NCBI RefSeq assembly: GCF_037975245.1
Contig: NC_092579.1
Location: forward strand, 12,074,678-12,138,677
DNA length: 64,000 nucleotides
Direction of reading: 5' to 3'
Source: Apostichopus japonicus
Lineage: Eukaryota; Echinodermata; Holothuroidea; Aspidochirotida; Stichopodidae
Positions 21,701 through 32,059 of this stretch are shown in pieces. A program made the translations under genes and the position numbers. The notes beneath the pieces are model-generated. The model did no database searches, had not been told where the DNA came from, and was given only the letters and a program-made list of their open reading frames with translations. The stretch's first letter is position 1, and every line of letters starts with the position of its first letter.

Positions 21701-22673
21701 TATGGTAAAGGAAAAATATAATCAGTTACTTGAAGTAAAATTGATATATTAGTTTGCTGGTATGACAATGAAAGCAAAATACTTACTGAATGCTGATTTA
21801 AGTTTCATTGTTTTAACAGTTGTTTTCTGTCTTTGTGACTCTCCTTTTAGCCTCTTCAGTTGCCTTTTAACTCCAGTCTTTTTGGAACTAACATGAGCTA
21901 AGAGATCTTGGCGATTTTTTGAATGAATTTTCTTTCTTGACTTCTTCTTTGGTGATTCTGCAAGAAAAATGTGCAAATCAAACAAAGACCATAGAAATAT
22001 GTTCATTGAAAAGTGCAACATGTCTTTGGTTGATAGCATCCAAGTTCAACACAGGGACTTTAAAATGATACTTGTGATTAATTGGGTCTCTTTCATGTAG
22101 TTCAGACAAAAATTGATCCCACATTAACACAAAGTTAGTGTTCCACTTCTACAGATAAATTATATTTGTTTTTTGGTAGGGAAGTTTTTTTTTTTGCTCA
22201 CTGAAAATCTTCTAAGGGCCTAGAAAGTGGTATCAAAAATGGTAGCAAATTTCAGTCCGAACTGTCTTATCAGTTTTGTCATGTCAGTTTATTCCACTAT
22301 TAAAACATAAAGGAATGCCATACAATTATCGACTGTATTAACTTCAAAGCTTTCTTTTCATAATCTGGTCAAGTGTTGATCTTTTCCTCAACAATCCAGG
22401 CAGGCATATCACTTGGAAAAAATGAAAATCCATGTACACTTAGGCGTGATCATGCATGTGAATTTTGACTACAACCTGAGGTAGCACGCTACTAATTTAA
22501 GTAATATACTAACTGATCTTACCATGAAACTGACTTACAAGCAAAGTATGTTATATCAAGCACAAAATTTACTTTCCACAAATTAATGCGACACACGCCT
22601 GCACATTTACTGTACCTTCTGCAATATCTTCCTTGAACAATTCAAGACCTCTTCTCACTATAGACGATGACAT
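18580..22673 (-). CDS. RPS19BP1: Active regulator of SIRT1 (AROS / RPS19-binding protein 1), 4 exons, 174 aa
   Basis: Spliced on the minus strand: 22616-22673, 21787-21957, 20944-21047, 18580-18771; 525 nt including the stop, GT-AG introns, open through all joins (phases 1, 1, 0). The start MSSSIVRRGLELFKE matches the conserved AROS opening M.A.L.RRGLELL. The middle is a Lys/Arg-rich, nucleolar-type segment (ESPKKKSRKK...KKTGVKRQLKR) ending KSAF, like KSAL in the human protein. Later comes ILRQQ (human ILRQN), and the end has AFSEEDFANFEKDY, matching the human VFTEEDFQKFQQEY. In vertebrates the protein binds RPS19 and SIRT1 and works in small-subunit assembly in the nucleolus. It is longer than the human protein (136 aa) because of inserts in exons 3 and 4. 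Introns hold two SINEs and repeat fragments. Assignment is from remembered family motifs. Confidence 0.82.
19724..19810. repeat. Stray unit of the 17.3-18.0 kb repeat family
   Basis: Matches the degenerate family (ttttcacaattcgacccctg, aaatgacctcc, aacagtaggcttcttgaactcaatgtggtacttctacac), within AROS intron 3. Confidence 0.75.
19812..19860. repeat. (CAC/CAT)n microsatellite
   Basis: Imperfect cac/cat trinucleotides (caccatcaccaccaccacc and similar) in AROS intron 3. Confidence 0.9.
20380..20775 (-). mobile_element. tRNA-derived SINE, ~395 bp, in AROS intron 3
   Basis: Read on the minus strand: A box tggtcaagtgg (20752-20762), perfect B box ggttcgagccc (20708-20718), then a long body with the gtgtctttgggcaaggcac segment, and an end ggcgctatataaatg followed by (GATT)n at 20380-20405 as the 3' tail. 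Body words of this type are widespread in marine invertebrate SINEs. It has the same orientation as the host gene. Confidence 0.8.
20944..21047 (-). CDS. RPS19BP1: AROS exon 3
   Basis: 104 nt encoding SKLSKDDAEDQTEENIDYLLRLD...SSQAQK, an acidic helix-like segment aligning with the human DEYRKRE...HLRVNLKFL region. Acceptor ccctag and donor gtaata; ends in phase 0. Confidence 0.75.
21372..21490 (+). mobile_element. tRNA-derived SINE, copy 2, in AROS intron 2
   Basis: Same family as the SINE at 6060-6190: ggttagggtg, perfect B box ggttcgaatcc (21416-21426), agttttttcactgctctggatttt, aactcatta and an AT-rich tail. The A box is decayed. It lies antisense to AROS. Confidence 0.75.
21787..21957 (-). 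CDS. RPS19BP1: AROS exon 2: basic segment
   Basis: 171 nt encoding 57 residues, with clusters KKKSRKK and KRQLKRLK typical of nucleolar localisation. Acceptor tgcag at 21958 upwards; donor a|gtaagt at 21786 downwards, phase 1. Confidence 0.85.
22616..22673 (-). CDS. RPS19BP1: AROS exon 1
   Basis: ATG (complement of 22671-22673) opens MSSSIVRRGLELFKEDIAE; donor g|gtacag at 22615 downwards, phase 1. The RRGLEL motif at residues 7-12 is the family's N-terminal signature, which fixes this start. Confidence 0.82.
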
Positions 22674-23093
22674 TGTGAATAATTTAGACCATGTAGTGGA
22701 AGATTGGTACTCTTCTTGGGTTCAGAACCGTAGTAGAACTGAGAGAGACTGAGAATGGAATTAAAAAAGACAATTATTTTAAACATGCATATACATTAAC
22801 ATATTTTGAATAAGCTGGCAGATATATGACCTTATCTCACATAACACAAGTCGGTAAAAATGAAATTTTATATTTAGAGACCTTTACAAGGTCTGTTCAA
22901 TTTATCAGTATCTAAACCAGGAACAAACATACAACTAGGGGTGTTGCTTTGTTTTCCAGGACTGGAGGGGGCAAACTTAGTGATACAACCCCTCCATTAA
23001 TGCAAATGCATTTGATTTAGATTTAGATTTGATTTAGATCAATTGGCTGTAAGATGCACCACCACCTCCTACACTCCCCCCCTTCCCACCCCT
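22674..23093. other. 5' flank of AROS, no feature recognised
   Basis: The 5' leader and promoter of the minus-strand AROS gene must lie in the first part, but no TATA or other clear element was seen. From 23094 the LTR-like repeat begins. Confidence 0.45.
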
Positions 23094-23190
23094 GTGATAT
23101 ACAGTCATCGTGTTGTTATTGTGCCACCTTGAATTGACTTGATCAAGGCTAAAGGAATAAAAGAGATATTTGAAGAATGTTAATATTATA
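23094..23190 (+). repeat. LTR-like direct repeat, left
   Basis: Pairs with 24920-25015 with roughly 85% identity by eye; contains aataaaagagatatttgaag. The 5' part of the presumed LTR is missing. Confidence 0.65.
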
Positions 23191-23279
23191 TTAATGCAAT
23201 TGATGGGTTTTATTTTTTGGGTTTTACGTGTGATTATTACCAAGTCTCTTCAAAGTCAAGTAAAAGGAGATTTTCATGT

Positions 23280-24590
23280 ACAACATCAGGGGATTAGTTA
23301 AGACAAAATACTTGGCTAGAAAGCATGTTTATTGGAACATTGATTTGGATATTGAAGAGTTAATTCAAAATTGTGAAGAGTGCAGAAGATTGTCAGATCC
23401 ATACAAGGGTCCAGTCAACCAACCCTTGGAAGAGGGTACATATTGATTTTGCAGGACCATTCGGAGTGACATGATAACTATGCAAAGTACCACTACCGGA
23501 AACACATTGTCAACACTGAGGACAGTATTTGCTTCTTGGGGGTTGCATCAGCAAATAATCACAGATAATGGTCCACAATTTGTCTCTTAATGAGTTTGAA
23601 ATGTTTGTTCAAGAAAATGATATCAGACATGGAAAGTCTGCTCCTATACAGCCGGCGAGTAATGGAGCTGCCGAGAGGGTTTCTAAACACTGTAAGACAG
23701 CACACTGTAAAAACACTGTAAGACAGCAAAAACTGACTCTGGTAGCCTAAAAACAGTCTTGGGTAGAGAGTTGAGAACAAGATTAAATCTGTTGAAACCA
23801 AGTTAGAAAATTGAGTTAGTTAGACAAAATGGTTCAAATCTTCAAAAACGATTGAAACTTTAAATAGTGGTGATATAGCTTTTGAAAGAGATTATCGAAA
23901 AGCCACACAAGAATTGGTTAGGGAAGTCATTGTATCCAGCCTGGGTCCAGTCACTGAGTAAGGGGGGGTCATTGTATCCAGCCTGGGTCCAGTCACTGAG
24001 TAAGGGGGGTCATTGTATCCAGCCTGGGTCCAGTCACTGAGTAAGGGGAGTCATTGTATCCAGCCTGGGTCCAGTAAATGAGTTAGGGGAGTCATTGTAT
24101 CCAGCCTGGGTCCAGTCACTGAGTAAGGGTAGTCATTGTTCCAGCCTGGGTCCAGTCAATGAGTTAGGGGAGTCATTGTATCGAGCCTGAGTCCAGTCAC
24201 TGAGTAAGGGGAGTCATTGTATTCAGCCTGGGTCCAGTCACTGAGTTAGGGGAGTAATTGTTCCAGCCTGGGTCCAGTCACTGAGTTAGGGGAGTCATTT
24301 TACCAGCCTGGGTCCAGTCACTGAGTTAGGGGAGTCATTGTTCCAGCCTGGGTCCAGTCACTGAGTTAGGGGAGTCATTTTACCAGCCTGGGTCCAGTCA
24401 CTGAGATAGGGGAGTCATTGTATCCAGCCTGGGTCCAGTCAATGAGTTAGGGGAGTCATTGTATCCAGCTTGGGTCCAGTCACTGAGTTAGGGGAGTCAT
24501 TGTATTCTAGCTGGATCCAGTTACCTACCAAGTTCGGGTGGATTGATCAAATATGGAAACATTATATTGATCAGCTAAAGACGTTGCCAC
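23280..24590 (+). pseudogene. Ty3/gypsy integrase pseudogene, split by a minisatellite
   Basis: Across three frames one can follow a zinc-finger end (NCEECRR), a first-Asp segment (HIDFAGPF), a second-Asp segment (ITDNGPQFV) and a Glu segment (ASNGAAER), in the order of a DDE integrase. After the minisatellite the C-terminal GPY/F-type tail resumes (YQVRVD, then IWKHYIDQL in another frame). Stops and frameshifts make it dead. It is an old transposon remnant, described only as it stands. Confidence 0.78.
23926..24530. repeat. 41-bp minisatellite, ~15 units, inside the integrase tail
   Basis: Units of 39-42 bp built from gtcattgtatccagcctggg, tccagt, cactgagt(t/a)agggga. The first unit continues seamlessly from coding-like sequence upstream (ggttagggaagtcattg), and the last (tggatccagttacctacc) continues seamlessly into the rest of the integrase, so the repeat arose from the gene's own sequence. 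Confidence 0.93.
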
Positions 24591-24919
24591 CACTACCTTA
24601 GCTGATTCCCAAGGTTTGAGAAGAGACAGTGACCAAGTTACTGAGCTAAATAAGGGGTGGTTTGTTCCTCCTACAAATCTTAATCCAGGAAACAAATATC
24701 ATGTCAAACAGAATGAGGATAATCCAAAACCTAACAATTCGATCAATCCAACTAGTAATGTTGAAATTGACTCAGATGAAACTTAATTCCCTTAAGAAGG
24801 TCATTGATAAAAGTACAACCAGTAAACTATTTGAATTTGTAAGATCAGTTTATTGTTTGAGTTATACAGCTTGTGCGATTATAAAAGGTTTTATGTTATT
24901 TAAATTAAGTTGGAGAGAT

Positions 24920-25015
24920 TGTGATATTCAGTTATCGTGTTGTTACTGTGCCACCTTGATTCAACTTGATCAAGACTAAGAAATAAAAGAGATATTTGAA
25001 GAAATTTAATATATT
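24920..25015 (+). repeat. LTR-like direct repeat, right
   Basis: Partner of 23094-23190, same strand. It follows about 300 bp of degenerate sequence after the integrase end. Confidence 0.65.
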
Positions 25016-26068
25016 GTCATGTGATAGAAACTTAAAATATCTGACATTTGACAATTGTATTCATTCCAATTATTCTGTATATGATGAAGTATTTTTTAAG
25101 AAACAGTAACGTAGTTCCTACTGTAATGTTTAACAAAACAGGTTATTTCTCATTCTGCAAAGACTTAGGATTTTGAGTTTACCAGTACTGGTAATTGATG
25201 CTCTATGAGGATGATAACTAATTACATCAATCAAAGCCATGTCAGGGGACGCGGTTTCAGATCATAAAGACGTACAGTACAAAGGTTGAGTAACAGTATC
25301 ATCCGTATTGCCCAACAAATGGGCAAAGATACATTCCTAAGTTGACATTGCAGCCATAGTTAGTCTAATTAAAGAAGCAATACAGAATGGGTTCTGCAAA
25401 CATGAGGGTTCTAACTTAGTCATACAATTACAAACTGTATTAAATGGGATGTACTACCAAAGTAACATTGGCTATCCTAGCCTAAATCAAAATAACCTGA
25501 TAATAATATGGTGTGAATTATCACTATCACTGAATGATCCACCGAACAGCCCCCCCCCCCCCCCATCTTTATCAGGCTAATGCATCATGACAGTAGTAAT
25601 GTACTCAAACAAGTTTATAAAGCGAGTCCCGCACAGTACAGTAACAATATAGGCCAAAGAGAATTTCACACATTACGACGCTGAGAAATTTCGCAACATG
25701 TGGCTGTTAACCTAAAATAGTGTTGGCATCAGTTTCGCGAGAAGCTATGACTTTTAACTTGTCCACACAGAAATTAGCGATTATAAACAACGAATCATTT
25801 CTTACCACAATGACACTATGGCCGGTTAATAGGTAATGAGAACAACTTGAAAACTTTTTTCCGGGTATAGGCCTACTTTCTTTTACGAAATATTGTTGTT
25901 TAGATATTCACATGCCCGTGTTTTTTCTCTTGCAGCACACAAACAAATTTCTACTCATATGTTTGAGAAGGGCTCATGCTACTTCGAATGTCGCACTTGG
26001 ACCCCGTTGGTAAACTATAAGAGCTGAAAATTCAGACAGCTCCGGCATATTTTGACCAAGCTGACATT
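25016..26068. other. Unique spacer, no gene seen
   Basis: AT-rich non-coding sequence with a C run (about 25551-25564). No open frame or mobile element end recognised. Confidence 0.5.
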
Positions 26069-26076
26069 GTAACAGC

Positions 26077-27177
26077 CAGTGGCGGCGGAACCGGGGGGGG
26101 GGGCTTGGGGGGGGGGCTCAGCCCCCCCAATAAAAAAGTTGAGGGGGCAAATGCATGATAAGCCCCCCCAATATTTACCAAGGCTCCGAAACGTACATCT
26201 GCCCATTTTTCAATGCATACTTGTCGATCTGTCCGATGCACACGTATACTCTATAGGTGTAATAATTTTAGTAATTGCTGGGGGACCCTCGGCCCGTCCC
26301 TTGGCTATAGACCACATTGTCACCCCAACCGCGTCTTCACGCCCCGTGAAAAGTGGAAGCAGTGAGTGTGAGTACCGGTAAGCGTAACACAACTTCGTCT
26401 TAGGCCAATGACTTGCCTCATTCCAGCCAGTTCTCCCGAACATCCCCTTACTTAGTGGTTGATCGAGCGTCCATATATACAGCCAGGGGCGGATGCCCCC
26501 CCCCCCCTGACGGACTCAAATGGACTGCTGGCGCCCTTTTCAGTTTTTCACTACTTTTTACTTATTCGCGATTTTTGACTATTTTATTGCGCTCTCATAT
26601 ACCTATTGACATTTGTCATATTCTGTCGGTGTAATTTTCCGACAAAATGGCGACGACACCTATTTATTCTCCGTTTATCTGCAAATTAGCAAGGCCCCGG
26701 AAAGGGTCATTTCCTGCAATCTCGGGAGTATCTTTACTCAAAAATTTTCTGTACGCTCCGCGCCAACCTGTGGTGGCTCTCCGCTTAGATAGTGTCGAAA
26801 GCGCCCCTACACACCATTCTTGCCCATTCTTGCTCGACCAATACCCCTAGCTCCGCCACTGCCCTTACTACACTCAAAAACGTCTTTGCGAGTACACTAC
26901 GAGTAATAGCTACCCTCTTAAAACACCATCGAATATACATATTACAATGTTTTTACAGACTTAACGTGCAATCTGAGAAATTGCAGGCTTGAGACCCATA
27001 TTTTAGGGCCAGGTATTCACAGCATAAAACACTCGGGAAGTGCCGTTTCCGGTCATCTGGGGGTTTGAAAAAACCCAAAATTTTCTTGTACGCTCCGCGC
27101 CAACCGATGGTGGCGCTCCGCTTAGATAGTCTCCACACATTAGCCCCCCCAATAATTTTTCCGTTCCGCCGCGCCTG
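26077..27177. mobile_element. hAT-like non-autonomous DNA transposon A (1101 bp)
   Basis: Ends cagtggcggcggaac and, at the right in reverse complement, caggcgcggcggaac. It is flanked by a perfect 8-bp duplication gtaacagc (26069-26076 and 27178-27185), the hAT hallmark length. No transposase frame. A second element (B) is nested inside, and a conserved ~100-bp module lies 47 bp from the right end. Confidence 0.85.
26484..26861. mobile_element. hAT-like element B, nested in A
   Basis: Left end caggggcggatg; right end in reverse complement cagtggcggagc. The shared conserved module runs inward from the right end. No matching 8-bp duplication was found (left tatacagc, right cccttact), so one end may be truncated or exchanged. 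Confidence 0.55.
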
Positions 27178-27185
27178 GTAACAGC

Positions 27186-27823
27186 AGCGATTTCCATATT
27201 CTTTTAGCAATATTTACTGTATTGCTTCTACTAGCACACAGACAACCGTTTAATGTAGGAGTGCTCATTACTGTGTAATTATTCAATGAACACACAAATA
27301 AAATCATTGCTTGAATTTAAGATACTAAAATCATAATGCCCCAATCATTTTACTGATCACCTTTCCAATCAGCGATCTTTTTTGTCGATAAAACTAAGTT
27401 ACGTTTATTAGGACGTTTCCTTTGCCTCTCTTGATGGGTTATATTAAAGCAACACCAGATTGAAGCGCGCGTCTTTCACCTGAGAAATTAGACGTGTGAA
27501 CGGTTCATTTATATGGGTACGGTATATATGGGTACGGCATGATTCATTGCCGTTCCTGATTATACCTGGCGTACATGTCTTGCACTGAATCAGTGAGCTC
27601 TAATAACATTACATCTTTGATATGTTCTGCTTGCTAACTAATTGTTCTTCCTTTTTTCAAGCCCGGGCGATGATGATCTAACAGACGAATGTGATACAAT
27701 ATCGACATACAGAGTTATTTAAGCAACAGATTTTCTGTCACTGATAAGCTTGAATGTGTTTCAGATTATTGTAATTCCTAAGTAGCTAATAACTTTAACT
27801 TTATGTCTAAGTGATGGCAACTT
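27186..27823. other. Spacer between hAT element A and a LINE relic
   Basis: No gene or repeat recognised; the short duplication gggtacggtata/gggtacggcatg at about 27515-27540 is the only local structure. Confidence 0.45.
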
Positions 27824-28440
27824 TTGTTGATTTGTTTCTTCTACAATTTTGGGAATGTTTTATGTCTCTACGTCTTGTTCCTTGGTCCGTTTTTGCAGAT
27901 GATACCAATATTTTCTTCACAAACTGTAAATAACAACGATAAATTGTGTAGATTCTATAAATGGCTTGTGCCGAAAAAATTATCATTGACCATAAACAAA
28001 ACCAATTAAATGGCGTTCAAAAGAGGTAGAAATAAATATAACTCAAATATATGTATGAGTAATGTACCCAACTGAAAATTCGTTGTACCAGATATTATAG
28101 GAGTTTATATCGATGATAAGCTCTCGCGTGGAAATCATGTTAAGTATGTAATCAGCACAAATTTCAAGAGGAGTATGCATCCTATCTAAATTGAAATTTA
28201 TCCTGCTTCAAAGGGACATGAGGTTAACCTATCTAAGCCTAATCTCACCCCACCTTTCAAATTTGCTGTATAGCATCTGGTCCGGTACTAACAAAGCTAT
28301 ATTGAAAACAAACTGGTTATCACTCAGAAAGGGGCTATTAGACCGTACATTACATAAAGTTTGCACCTCGGGACGACACCAGTCGTAAGTTTGCTTCCTT
28401 GAACTTCCTCAAATTTCATGACCGATAATAACTATGAGTC
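27824..28440 (+). pseudogene. LINE reverse transcriptase relic (thumb/C-terminal part)
   Basis: A degenerate frame contains the catalytic-box remnant ADDTNIFF-like (gcagatgataccaatatt at about 27895), KLSLTINKTN, a GVYIDDKLS segment near 28100, ISPHLS and IWSGTNKAIL near 28240-28305. The order matches the C-terminal half of the LINE RT later in the window (FADDTNIFF, KLSLNIEKTN, GVHIDNKLS, IWSGT). It is a different, much older element on the same strand with stops and frameshifts. Confidence 0.78.
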
Positions 28441-28616
28441 AGTTAATTTTCCTTTTTTTCTTTATTTAAACAAGCTGCTTCCTTGTTCTTTTTTTTTTAC
28501 ACAGTCAACAAACTTTTTTAATAACTACAATATTAGATTATCTAGCCAACTTCGTACTATTTTTTACTTTTGTTGCTAATTATGTGTATTAATTTGTCTG
28601 CTTTATCTGAGAGGGA

Positions 28617-28783
28617 TGTTAGTGCTTCAGAACACTGATGTGTACCTTAGATCATCATACATATTTACATTGTTGTGCACGAAATCAGCGTCTAATTCGT
28701 CCCTTATGGACGCAATCTACACATAATAATGCTCACTCGAGCCTGCTTGGGCTTGAAGGAACAAAAATGCAACCAGACGAAGG
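28617..28783. repeat. Host repeat left of hAT element C, related to 30885-31030
   Basis: The run cgaaatcagcgtctaattcg, then ttatggacgcaatctacac, ctcactcgagcctgct, gggcttgaagga recurs at 30885-31030. Its start (gtgtaccttag after cttcag) resembles the 56-bp minisatellite unit farther right. Confidence 0.75.
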
Positions 28784-28995
28784 CATATACCCAGTGGCGG
28801 AGATTTCTTGTCAGAAGTGGGGGGGGGGGGGGTTGCAGGCCATTGATGAAATAAAAAGTCATAACTGCTGGCTCACTATCTAAGTGGAGCGCCACCATAA
28901 GTTGGCGCGAAGTGCACAAGAATATTTTGGCAAATATTGCCTCCCAGATTGCAGTAAATGGCACTGCTCAGACCTTGAAAAGCTGCATTTAACCA

Positions 28996-29595
28996 GGGGC
29001 GTATGCAGGATTTTCTAACCCGGAGGGCGCGTATTATTATCTAAGCGGAGCGCCACCATTGGTTGGCGCGCAGCGTACAAGCAAATTTCTGGTTTTGGTA
29101 CACCCAGATCACCGGAAATGGCACTTCTCGGGCTTGAAACTGACCAACCATATGTACACTTTTGCCTGAGAACCAAGTTTTTTCCAAATACTTTTTTTCT
29201 CATCTATAACCTTTTTGAAGATTGTCACCAGTCACACATCATGTTCGGCTTCATCACATATCCTGTGGATCATTGCTTTTGTAGGTGATTCTTCATCGCG
29301 GCCCACAATATCCGTCAGCCCCACTGTTCAGAATTTGAAAATTCACAATTCTCGTGAATAAATTCACTTCAAAACATACCCATAATGTTGCACAAAATAT
29401 CATCTATGGACAACCGATATAGAAAAACCTCCTTTAACAGACGGGTCAAAATTGCACGAGTATGATGAAGTATGATGAAGAATGTTGGTTAGGGAATTGT
29501 CGAAAATTCAGACGGCTACTAAAATTTCGTTGAAGGAAATAAAAATATACCAGATATTTCCGAAACCGAACACTACACACATCGACAGTTTTGGG
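28996..29595. mobile_element. Left end of another hAT-like element (F), right end not found
   Basis: caggggcgtatgcagg at 28996 is a typical hAT-type left end, followed after 40 bp by the shared module. No inverted partner was found, so the right limit given is simply the start of element D. Confidence 0.4.
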
Positions 29596-30152
29596 CATGG
29601 GCGCAGATCAGTCTTGGATAATGGTGGGGACGCGTGTCTGTTCTATGACACTATCTAAGCGGAGCGCGACCATGGGTTTGCGCGTAGCGTACGATTTTTT
29701 GGGCAAATATACCTCCCAGATCGCCGGAAATAACACTTCCCAGACCTAATGATGCTCCTAAACCTCTTTAAGTTTTAGATCTCATGGCTTAGAAATTCAG
29801 TTTGGAGAAATACACGGGCGTCTGCAGAAAGAAAATCAGGGGACAAATAATCCAAGTAGACTTTTGTATATACGATGGGTCTGGGGTCCTCTCCCAGAAA
29901 ACAAATATAGACTGCCGCAAATGCCATTTCCGTCCTATATTTAACAACTGCGGATAAAATACAATAAAATGAGAACTAATGCATGTCATTTGCACAATGC
30001 TGGATCAAACTGCGCCAAAGTTCAATACAGGGGAACTTGAAATGCAGCTATTGGTCAAGACAAATTGGTGGGGACACGGTATATCATGTCCCCACTACTG
30101 AAAAAGTTGGTGGGGACGCGTCCCGCTGTCCTCACCAGGATCTGCGCTCATG
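29596..30152. mobile_element. hAT-like element D (557 bp), nested in C
   Basis: Inverted ends catgggcgcagatc and catgagcgcagatc, with 8-bp flanks gttttggg and gtttggag (6 of 8 matching). It carries the shared module 54 bp from its left end. The words ggtggggacgcg near the left and (as ggtggggacgcgtccc) near the right extend the subterminal similarity. Confidence 0.7.
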
Positions 30153-30713
30153 GTTTGGAGGCTGTTTATCGTGGAACGCCATTTTCATGCTCACTGATAT
30201 GATGTGATATCTGCTGTTTGCTTTACAAATTCAAATAATTTTGTCACTGTTCCTCTTTCTCTTCCCGTTTTCTTGCCGTATTTTCTACTCCATCCTTTTC
30301 TCCTTTTCTCTCTTCTTTTTCTTTTCCTTCCTTCACCTCGTTGAAGTTGGCAAGTGTATACATATCCACAGCTATTCAACAGCAACAAAACGTTATGTTG
30401 TGTATGTCTGTTGTGGGGTGAAGTTAGCGCTATGAGCTACAAGTTCCAATGCGCAAGGTGGGGGAAAGGGGCTACAATAATGTGTGGGTCAATTCTAACT
30501 CGGTTTTCGGTCGTTAATTGTCGATGTAGCCTACCAGGTAAAAGGTTGAAATGACTTTAACAATTTCAAATTTAATAATTTGATTTATTATGCCATTTGG
30601 AGCACATAACTTAGGCTATAACAGAACATTACTGGCAAAAACTAGGGGGGGTTGATTGTGTGGGCCAACCCCCCCTCTTCAATCCCCCCTGTTTCTCCGC
30701 CACTGCATATACC

Positions 30714-31061
30714 CCTAACACGTAGCCTCGAGACATCATCTACACGTAAAAAACTCCACTATGGCGAGTGTGTAGCTTCGACGTACACGAGGACAAGATG
30801 ACGTAATCATTGCAATTGCCTATAGCAGATCGTTAATAGCTATTTATTGACCGTGGAAATGGTTTCCCTAGTGTATTTATTTACAAATCATCATACATAT
30901 TTACAAATTATCCCCGAAATCAGCGTCTAATTCGTCCTTATGGACGCAATCTACACGTAATATTGCTCACTCGAGCCTGCTCGGGCTTGAAGGAGCAAAC
31001 ATTTGACCAGACGAGGGAATGATAGCCTAGAGACATCATCTACACGTAAACAACTCCCCAA
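30714..31061. repeat. Host repeat right of hAT element C
   Basis: Two diverged copies of agcct.gagacatcatctacacgtaaa (30724 and 31025 areas) and the block 30885-31030 matching 28617-28783. Before element C inserted, this was one stretch of locally duplicated sequence. Confidence 0.7.
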
Positions 31062-31232
31062 TATGTGCAGCTTAGCAACCCGTGAACTGCTTGCCCCATG
31101 CATGCTTTAGTGCACTGCTGTGTACCTTAGCAACCCGTGAACTGCTTGCCCCCTGTATGCTTCAGTACAACATTGTGTACCTTAGCAACCTGTGAACTGC
31201 TTGCCCCCTGTATGCTTCAGTACAATGTTGTG
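31062..31232. repeat. 56-bp minisatellite, left part (3 units)
   Basis: Units gtgtaccttagcaacccgtg / aactgcttgccccctgtatg / cttcagtacaac... of about 56 bp. Interrupted at 31233 by a hAT-like element and resumed at 32060. Confidence 0.9.
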
Positions 31233-32059
31233 CAGCGGCGTAACCATGAGTCTGGGGGCCCCTGGGTCCTGGTAAGGAAGGGCCCCCTGGTTGCTGCGGA
31301 GAATCAACCGACGTGCGCGCAGCGCACATTACGGGCGCAGAGCGCGAAGCCCCAAAGGCGTGGGTTCAGGGCCCGCCTTAAGGCCCTGGAAGATCTGGGG
31401 TTCTACAAGCTCCTGGTGCATTCTAAGCCGTATATGGAACATTTCGTGGTGATTTTATCGACTGAGATTTTGGGGAAAACCTGCGTTCATAGACACATTT
31501 TTGGTCCGCCTTGTCTGTTATACTGGGAACATGAACAAATGTGTTGCAAAGCTAGAATACATTAAGGGATTGAAATGAAAATAAGACCAAATGGCCGATG
31601 TCCAATTAACATAAACATGTATATTTCCACCCGTGGCGTAACTCCTGTGGACAAATGGTATCCAAGTTCCCGAAAACTTGGAAAGGCTGGAGCTTGAATT
31701 GACTGAGCCTGGCCTTCTTGTCAGCAAACATATCGATTAGATTTCGCTATAATATGTACCAGCTTAGCCTATCAAGTTCCAGTGTGTACCTCAGGCTCTT
31801 GAGTCAGTCGTGCGGAAAGGAGGATACGAGATTTGCAGTTGCAGGGGCATATGATTTATGACGAACGTATTCACGCACAGAAAAATATGTCCATTGTCTC
31901 GTTTATAGTTTCTTTTCCAACGAAAACGTGCCGTTTCAAAAAAAAAGAGGAAAAAAAGGGTACCCCTATTCTAAGTTCTGTACATCAGTGCAGCGGGGGC
32001 CCCCTTTGGTCGGGGCCCCTGGGTTTGCCCCGTCCGAGCCCATAGGCGTTACGCCGCTG
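31233..32059. mobile_element. hAT-like non-autonomous DNA transposon E (827 bp) inside the minisatellite
   Basis: Inverted ends cagcggcgtaac (right end read in reverse complement), with flanks atgttgtg (31225-31232) and aggttgtg (32060-32067) matching at 7 of 8 bases. Subterminal gggggcccctgggt occurs near both ends in opposite orientation. It interrupts the 56-bp minisatellite, so it is younger than the array. Confidence 0.83.

Larger units (their letters stand above)
23094..25015 (+). mobile_element. Gutted Ty3/gypsy-type LTR retrotransposon
   Basis: A direct repeat of about 95 bp at 23094-23190 and 24920-25015 (shared cgtgttgtta.tgtgccaccttga, aataaaagagatatttgaag) flanks a degenerate integrase. 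The repeats look like LTR 3' parts because each has AATAAA near the end. Only about 1.7 kb lies between them, so gag, protease, reverse transcriptase and RNase H are gone. Full LTR ends and a primer-binding site could not be fixed. Confidence 0.65.
28792..30705. mobile_element. hAT-like non-autonomous DNA transposon C (1914 bp)
   Basis: Inverted ends cagtggcggaga, perfect over 12 bp, flanked by a perfect 8-bp target duplication catatacc (28784-28791 and 30706-30713). It contains at least one nested element (D) and a further left end (F). No transposase frame of useful length. Confidence 0.87.

Noticed and set aside
26015-26443. Gly/Pro-rich frames on both strands
   Set aside because: They come from the G/C runs at the end of hAT-like element A.
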